A model generated the notes under the pieces. That model saw only the letters and a list, made by a program, of their open reading frames with translations. It made no database searches and was not told the origin of the DNA. Position numbers and translations under genes: made by a program. Below, one piece after another: positions 56,997 to 61,561 of a stretch of 61,561 nt of DNA; positions within the stretch are counted from its first letter, which is position 1, and every line of letters begins with the position of its first letter. Source of the stretch: Sphingorhabdus sp. EL138 (GTDB lineage Bacteria > Pseudomonadota > Alphaproteobacteria > Sphingomonadales > Sphingomonadaceae); contig NZ_CAMAYF010000011.1 of NCBI RefSeq assembly GCF_945862485.1, positions 1 through 61,561 on the forward strand, written 5' to 3'.

Positions 56997-58282
56997 CAAC
57001 GTGCCTCCCAATCAGGGCCAAATTTATCCTCTTGTTCCTTAAGCATTTGCGTGCATTGCTCTTTCAAATGCCACGGCATTTCTTCGAACACATCTTCGAA
57101 CATCGTTTCGAACGGATGATGCAAGCCATGGCCGAGAATACCATTTTGCTCGGCCTCTTTCTGAATAGCCTTCACATGCTCGGACAGTTCAAGGACTAGC
57201 GCGTCATGCTGCGCTTCGCTCCACGCGCCGATAGTTATGAGATGGTCCTTCAACCGCGTGACGGGGTCGCCCAGTGGCCACAACGCATATTCTTCGGCCG
57301 CGCGATATGCGCTGGGATCATCTGAGGTGGAATGCCCTTCCCCGCGATAAGTGAAATATTCAATCAGCGTCGGTCCGCCATTGGTCCGTGCACGGTTCGC
57401 GGCCCATTGCATCGCGGCGTAAACTGCCAATGCGTCATTGCCGTCAACGCGTAAGCCAGCAATACCATAACCGATGGCCCGCGCGGCGAAGGTCGTCCGC
57501 TCGCTTCCGGCAAAACCGGAAAAGGACGAAATCGCCCATTGGTTATTCACAACCTGAAAGATGACTGGCGCGTTGTAGACGGCGGCAAAGGTCAATGCGT
57601 TATGAAAGTCACCTTCCGCCGTTGATCCGTCACCGCACCAAACCGCTGAAATACGGGTATCTCCGCGCGAGGCAGAGGCCATCGCCCAACCCGCGGCCTG
57701 CGGATATTGCGTGGTCAGATTGCCGGAAATGCTGAAAAATCCGTAATCCTTTGCCGAATACATGATAGGCAGTTGGCGGCCCTTCAGTCGGTCGCCCCGA
57801 TTGGAATAAATCTGGTTCATCATATCAACGAGCGGATAATCGCGCGTGATCAATATCCCTTGCTGGCGATAGCTTGGGAAACACATGTCATCAAAATGCA
57901 ACGCCATGGTCGTTGCAACCGACGTCGCCTCCTCGCCAAAAGACTTCATGTAAAAGCTCGTTTTGCCCTGCCGCTGTGCCCGAAACATACGATCATCAAA
58001 AGCACGCAAAAGCAGCATTCTTCGCAACATGACCTGTAGAGTAGCGAGATCAAGTCCGGGGTTCCAACTGCCCGAAGCCACGTGGTCATCGCCCAAAACG
58101 CGCACAAGACCATAAGCCAACGGGTGAATGTCGGCCGGCAAAACATGCTCATCAGGGCGCGGATGGGTATCGACCGCAGGCACAATGATATCGCTAAAGT
58201 CGGCTATATCACCGGGACGGAATTTGGGTTCAGGGATGTGCAGATGCAGCGGCGCGAGATTGTCTTTCGTAGATTGCACCAT
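56996..58282 (-). CDS. bkdA1: Branched-chain 2-oxoacid dehydrogenase E1 alpha subunit
   Basis: 428 aa, the ThDP-binding half: 'AVWCGDGSTAEGDFHNALTFAAVYNAPVIFQVVNNQWAIS' region (core: GDGSTAEGD...NNQWAIS). 'FYMKSFGEEATSVATTMAL' and 'YRGEGHSTSDDPSAYR' (phosphorylation-loop equivalent) are BCKDH-type. GGAG 6 nt upstream supports the ATG at 58282 over the one at 58288. First gene of the bkdA1-bkdA2-bkdB operon. Confidence 0.94.
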   Translation of the reverse strand: MVQSTKDNLAPLHLHIPEPKFRPGDIADFSDIIVPAVDTHPRPDEHVLPADIHPLAYGLVRVLGDDHVASGSWNPGLDLATLQVMLRRMLLLRAFDDRMFRAQRQGKTSFYMKSFGEEATSVATTMALHFDDMCFPSYRQQGILITRDYPLVDMMNQIYSNRGDRLKGRQLPIMYSAKDYGFFSISGNLTTQYPQAAGWAMASASRGDTRISAVWCGDGSTAEGDFHNALTFAAVYNAPVIFQVVNNQWAISSFSGFAGSERTTFAARAIGYGIAGLRVDGNDALAVYAAMQWAANRARTNGGPTLIEYFTYRGEGHSTSDDPSAYRAAEEYALWPLGDPVTRLKDHLITIGAWSEAQHDALVLELSEHVKAIQKEAEQNGILGHGLHHPFETMFEDVFEEMPWHLKEQCTQMLKEQEDKFGPDWEAR

Positions 58283-58340
58283 GTCCATCTCCGCCCACAA
58301 CCGCCCGAACGACTCAGGGAGTTTATTATCTATATTTGTT

Positions 58341-58384
58341 ATAATATTTCAAACATGACTTTAGGTCAACATAGCTGACCTAAA
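58341..58384 (-). promoter_or_regulatory. bkd promoter with palindromic operator over the -35
   Basis: Minus strand: TTGACC (58369-58364), 17 nt, TATTAT (58346-58341), each one base off consensus. A 9-bp inverted repeat, TTTAGGTCA (58360-58368) and TGACCTAAA (58376-58384) with a 7-nt spacer, covers the -35. Predicted transcript start about 58334, ~50 nt before the bkdA1 ATG. The geometry fits repression by a dimeric regulator; none is encoded nearby. Confidence 0.65.
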
Positions 58385-58390
58385 TAGAGA

Positions 58391-59323
58391 TTACACCGCG
58401 ACCGGCGCGGAAATATGGGACTGCGGCTGGTAATCAACGACTTCAAAATCTTCGATACGATAGTCGAAAATGCTTTCGGGTGTGCGCAAAAGCTTCAATT
58501 TGGGACTGCCAGAGGGCGTGCGCGACAATTGCTCTTCGACCAAGGGTGCATGGTTGAGGTATAAATGCACATCCCCACCCTGCCAGATCAACTCGCCCAC
58601 TTGATATCCACACACCGCTGCGAGCATCCGGGTCAGCAATGCCGCCGAAAATGCGTTAAAGGCAAAGCCAAGCCCCAAATCGCACGAGCGCTGGAATAAG
58701 ATGCAGCTTAAAACACCATCGGCGACATGAAATTGGTAGGTTTTGTGGCAGGGCGGCAGCGCCATTTGGTCCAGTTCGGCAACATTCCAGCCTTCGATAA
58801 TATGTCGGCGGGAACCCGGATTGCTCTTCAGGCTCTCAACAAGAAGGCTGACCTGATCAATGCCCTTTTCCGCGCGGCGGAATAAACCATTTTCTGCGGC
58901 TTCATACCGCGGCCAATTCACCCATTGCGCGCCATAGACTGGGCCCAGATCGCCCCATTTTTCGGCGAAAGCGGCATCCGCGATTATGCGTTGTTCAAAA
59001 TCATCTTGCGAAATGTCTGTACCCGTTTCGCGACGATAGCGATCTAGCGGCCAATCGGTCCATATTTTGACCTTATGCTCCAACAATGGCCGAATATTCG
59101 TGTTGCCGGTAAGGAACCACAGCATTTCCCGCGCTGCGGTCTTCCAATACACCCGCTTTGTCGTCAGCAACGGAATGGCATCATCGGCGAGCGAAAAGCG
59201 CATAGTTGCGCCGAACAACGCTTTGGTCCCAACCCCCGTCCGATCACGCTGAACTGTGCCATTTTCCCAAATTCGGCGCATCAGCGACAGATATTGTTCT
59301 TCATAATGTGGCATATTGTGCAT
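58391..59323 (-). CDS. thyA: Thymidylate synthase (ThyA)
   Basis: Methylates dUMP using 5,10-methylene-THF; 310 aa, the long form with the ~50-residue insert seen in L. casei-type enzymes. 'RDRTGVGTKALFGATMRF', 'ALPPCHKTYQFHV' (catalytic Cys), 'QRSCDLGLGFAFNAFSAALL' region and 'GGDVHLYLNHAPLVEEQL' are invariant blocks. ATG at 59323 or 59314 (adds or removes three residues). No dfrA (folA) follows; the bkd operon is downstream. Confidence 0.95.
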   Translation of the reverse strand: MHNMPHYEEQYLSLMRRIWENGTVQRDRTGVGTKALFGATMRFSLADDAIPLLTTKRVYWKTAAREMLWFLTGNTNIRPLLEHKVKIWTDWPLDRYRRETGTDISQDDFEQRIIADAAFAEKWGDLGPVYGAQWVNWPRYEAAENGLFRRAEKGIDQVSLLVESLKSNPGSRRHIIEGWNVAELDQMALPPCHKTYQFHVADGVLSCILFQRSCDLGLGFAFNAFSAALLTRMLAAVCGYQVGELIWQGGDVHLYLNHAPLVEEQLSRTPSGSPKLKLLRTPESIFDYRIEDFEVVDYQPQSHISAPVAV

Positions 59324-59336
59324 CTGCTATCGCTAA

Positions 59337-59735
59337 GCGCCGCGTAACGTTTTTGCAACCTTGCCAATAAGCAATGGCTCTGATGCCCTTATCCTCATCG
59401 AAGCAAACCCAGCGTCGACAACTATCGCTGGCAGCCTCCTGTCCCAAGATCGAGGCACGTCGAAGCAGGAGATTGATCAAGGCTATGGCCTCGTCTGCGA
59501 TAGCGCTGGCACGCCGTTTCAGGATCTTATTCTGGCGGATGCTAATCAAGAACATGGCATCCTAAAGGTGCGTCCGGGGTCGAACGCGGTGCTTCCCGAA
59601 CTGGCCATTGGCGATCGCGTGCGTATCTTGCCCAATCACGCCTGCGCTACTGGCGCGCAGCATCGCAGCTACCACATCGTGCATGGCACGTCAGATATCG
59701 TTACCAATGAGTGGGTGCGTTTTACAGGCTGGTAA
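59337..59735 (+). pseudogene. Truncated D-threonine aldolase / D-serine dehydratase-like protein (C-terminal part only)
   Basis: The frame is open from 59337 but has no ATG near its start; a TTG at 59361 is the first usable codon. Its ~130 residues match only the C-terminal region of PLP-dependent D-threonine aldolases/DSD1-like enzymes (normally ~370-400 aa). 'LLSQDRG', 'DQGYGLV', 'QEHGIL', 'IGDRVRILPNHACATG' (zinc-ligand His and Cys) and 'WVRFTGW' end the family domain. The N-terminal PLP barrel is absent, cut off against the thyA start. Probably a decayed remnant; a stand-alone domain is less likely. Confidence 0.75.
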
Positions 59736-59872
59736 AGCCAATGAAGAAATTGCTTTTGCGCTGGGCGCCAAAGGGCAGCAAAGGCCGGCGCGCAATTTGA
59801 TAAGAAAGTGTCACCCGACACTCACAACATCCCTTTTCAAAGCTGCGGACCTGTCAACTCGCTTGCGCTTAT

Positions 59873-59887
59873 GTTCTGTTTATGTTC
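59873..59887 (+). promoter_or_regulatory. LexA (SOS) box upstream of the Y-family polymerase
   Basis: GTTC-N7-GTTC, exactly the alphaproteobacterial LexA-binding consensus, 32 nt before the polymerase ATG and overlapping the expected core-promoter region. Confidence 0.8.
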
Positions 59888-59919
59888 TTTTACAAATCCC
59901 TCTCCGATTCGGCACCCCC

Positions 59920-61164
59920 ATGCGCAAACCAGACACAATCGAGCATCTCTATTTGGACTTTGACGGCTTTTTTGCGAGCGTTGAGCAGTTGCGAAACCCT
60001 GCCTTACGCGGGCGTCCCATCGGCATTGTTCCCTATGAGGGCGGACGTTCGTGCATCATCGCCTGTTCACGCGAAGCGAAGGCGCGCGGCGTCAAAAACA
60101 TAATGATGGTGGATGAAGCCAAGCGGATATGTCGCGATCTAATTTTGGTGCCGCAAAAGCCAGATTTATACAGGCGTGCGCATAACGAGCTTATATCACA
60201 AATTGGTTCCGTAATCCCGGTCGATCAGGTCAAGTCGATTGACGAATTAAGTTGCAAACTTGACGAAGGGCAAAGGGCCGATCCGGCTGGCGTGGCTGCG
60301 GCTATCAAACGGACGATCCGCTATAACATCGGCGCAAGCATCACATGCTCTATCGGCTTTGCCGCCAATCGCCATTTGGCCAAGATTGCGGGCGGGACGC
60401 AAAAGCCGGATGGCCTTTCTATCTGGCGACCTGAGGCCATGCCAGCCCCCTTATTGAAGCTCCCCCTGGATGATATACCGGGCATCGGGAAACGGATGGA
60501 AATTCGGCTCGCAAAAGCTGGGATAACGACAATGGCGGCCTTGCTGGCAACCCAACCTAAACAGCTTCGCGCTTTGTGGAATAATGTGACCGGCGAGCGG
60601 CTTTGGTATGCGCTACACGGCTATGCGATAGAAGCCCCGCCGACCGAACGCGGCATGTTCGGCCATGCAAGGGTTTTGCCGCCCGATGCGCGGACGTTGA
60701 CGGATGCTAAGACAATATCGCGCCTGTTGCTTGTGAAAGCAGCTAGGCGGGTGCGTAGGGCCGGATATTACACAAAGTCCATTACCCTATGGATGCAATA
60801 TTATGAGGGTAGCGGGTTCGACAGCCTGACACTGCCACAAGTGAATGACGATCAAGCGTTGCTAACCGCGCTCGCTGCTCTTTGGGAACGCCTCACCAGC
60901 CGCTTGACTAGCAAAACGAGAGTGATGCGTATCGGTGTTACCCTTGGCGATCTAACGACTGCCAATCATCGCCAGCTCGATTTTTTGTTGGATGACGATT
61001 CCGAACGGCAAAAATGGGAGCGGCTGGGGTCTGCGCTTGATCGGCTTAATATAAAATATGGCAAAACGGTTGCCAGTGTCGGTTTTTGGGAGCCGCCGCC
61101 CGGTGGCAATGTTGGTGGCAAAATATCATTTACGCGGATTCCCAGTGCAGAGGATTTTTGGTGA
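59920..61164 (+). CDS. dinB: Y-family (DinB/UmuC-type) translesion DNA polymerase
   Basis: 414 aa. 'LYLDFDGFFASVEQ' and 'KSIDELSCKL' hold the catalytic acidic residues (D-x-D and S-x-DE). 'PGIGKRMEIRLAKAGITTM' is the HhH-like thumb segment, and 'HRQLDFLLDDD' near the C-terminus looks like a beta-clamp-binding motif. The upstream part of the open frame (59608-59919) is not family-like; the ATG at 59920 is chosen. Preceded by a LexA box and coupled (GTGA) to a small zinc-ribbon-like gene. Whether it is Pol IV-like or an UmuC relative without UmuD is not clear. Confidence 0.88.
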   Translation: MRKPDTIEHLYLDFDGFFASVEQLRNPALRGRPIGIVPYEGGRSCIIACSREAKARGVKNIMMVDEAKRICRDLILVPQKPDLYRRAHNELISQIGSVIPVDQVKSIDELSCKLDEGQRADPAGVAAAIKRTIRYNIGASITCSIGFAANRHLAKIAGGTQKPDGLSIWRPEAMPAPLLKLPLDDIPGIGKRMEIRLAKAGITTMAALLATQPKQLRALWNNVTGERLWYALHGYAIEAPPTERGMFGHARVLPPDARTLTDAKTISRLLLVKAARRVRRAGYYTKSITLWMQYYEGSGFDSLTLPQVNDDQALLTALAALWERLTSRLTSKTRVMRIGVTLGDLTTANHRQLDFLLDDDSERQKWERLGSALDRLNIKYGKTVASVGFWEPPPGGNVGGKISFTRIPSAEDFW

Positions 61165-61412
61165 ACTGGCGAAGCAATATCCAAATACTCGATTTGGACG
61201 CAAACGACCGGCTGGAACTGACTTGCAAGAAATGCGGAACGTTCCGGTGGCTAACGGGTGCAGAGTTACAAGCGCGGAAGGGAAAAGAGCGGCTAACTTT
61301 AGGCGAAGTCGAAATTCGCGCACGTTGTCGGCAGCGCGGGTGCGGCGGCGCTATGCGAATGGCCATGCCCGCGCCTCAAGACACGGCTGGGTTTGTCGGC
61401 GGAATTGCTTAA
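61161..61412 (+). CDS. Small CxxC...C zinc-ribbon-like protein coupled to dinB
   Basis: 83 aa, GTG start overlapping the polymerase stop (GTGA). 'CKKCG' at about residue 22 and 'CRQRGCGG' at about 56 form a possible four-Cys zinc ribbon around 'FRWLTGAEL'. I do not recognise a named family. Shared promoter and LexA box with the polymerase suggest DNA-damage induction; a role in lesion bypass is inference. Confidence 0.72.
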   Translation: MNWRSNIQILDLDANDRLELTCKKCGTFRWLTGAELQARKGKERLTLGEVEIRARCRQRGCGGAMRMAMPAPQDTAGFVGGIA

Positions 61413-61415
61413 AAT

Positions 61416-61505
61416 TGGCGGAGAGATAGGGATTCGAACCCTAGGTACCGTCACCGGCACGCCGCATTTCGAGTGCGGTGCTTTCGACCACTCAGCCATC
61501 TCTCC
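61416..61505 (-). tRNA. tRNA-Ser (anticodon CGA)
   Basis: Minus strand: acceptor GGAGAGA/TCTCTCC, anticodon stem CCGCA/TGCGG around CTCGAAA (anticodon CGA), a long class II variable arm, T-arm GGGTTCGAATCCC, discriminator G and encoded CCA at 61416-61418. 90 nt. Confidence 0.97.
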
Positions 61506-61561
61506 GCAATTCATAGGGGCTGGTCATTGCCGTAAAAACAGCGCATCCCTATGGCAGAGCG

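Noticed and set aside
59741-59800. 19-codon basic ORF downstream of the aldolase remnant
   Set aside because: Too short, no overlap coupling and no ribosome site strong enough to support it.
59608-59919. 104-codon N-terminal extension of the Y-family polymerase
   Set aside because: It overlaps the aldolase remnant and the LexA box and has no polymerase similarity.

Overview
The window reads as a 61.6-kb chromosomal segment of an alphaproteobacterium, most likely Sphingomonadales (Sphingopyxis/Sphingorhabdus-like). I infer this from a large Oar-like TonB-dependent receptor, a ChpT phosphotransferase, the order nuoA-N/birA/coaX/rnj/DUF1467, a type III pantothenate kinase, a GTTC-N7-GTTC LexA box, and dispersed GTCACCCTGAAC-type inverted repeats. 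No species can be named from sequence alone. Gene density is high. There is no prophage, CRISPR array, transposase or integrase; the only mobile-looking DNA is two REP-like inverted repeats and one MITE-like element.

Layout. 1-3 kb: the 5' part of rnpB (minus strand), a peptidoglycan amidase, chpT and a JAMM peptidase, divergent from an RluD-type pseudouridine synthase. 3-12.4 kb: rpoH and mtgA, a convergent TonB receptor, then the proteostasis group tig-clpP-clpX with a candidate sigma-32 promoter at clpP. 12.5-16 kb: tRNA-Leu and gatC-gatA-gatB, with a perfect 29-bp inverted repeat between gatC and gatA. 16-26.9 kb: a mixed metabolic block of DUF3089 hydrolase, ruvX, pyrB with a dihydroorotase-like gene lacking catalytic residues, hisI, purF, an SDR, photolyase with a DUF457 membrane protein, and an esterase with rppH.

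26.9-45 kb is one long leftward transcription unit: nuoABCDEFGHIJKLMN, then birA, coaX, rnj and a DUF1467 membrane protein. Almost every junction is a 1-8 nt overlap. Two further tiny membrane-protein ORFs (59 and 45 codons) sit in the D/E and E/F junctions; they fit the operon exactly and are the best candidates here for undescribed components.

45-52.6 kb holds suhB-like, efp and thiE, then a central-carbon group tkt-gap-pgk and a class I aldolase. A ~203-bp MITE with TA target site lies against the aldolase stop codon. 52.7-54.4 kb is the classic zapA - 6S RNA - fau arrangement with a readable 6S promoter. 54.7-58.4 kb is a branched-chain 2-oxoacid dehydrogenase operon (E1alpha, E1beta, E2) behind a near-consensus promoter whose -35 lies in a palindrome. 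The right end has thyA, a truncated D-threonine-aldolase/D-serine-dehydratase-like remnant, and an SOS cassette: LexA box, Y-family polymerase and a coupled zinc-ribbon-like protein, followed by tRNA-Ser.

Functionally this is housekeeping DNA (complex I, glycolysis/pentose phosphate, pyrimidine/purine synthesis, tRNA amidation, proteolysis). Novelty is confined to small ORFs, inserted repeats, regulatory palindromes and degenerate enzymes.
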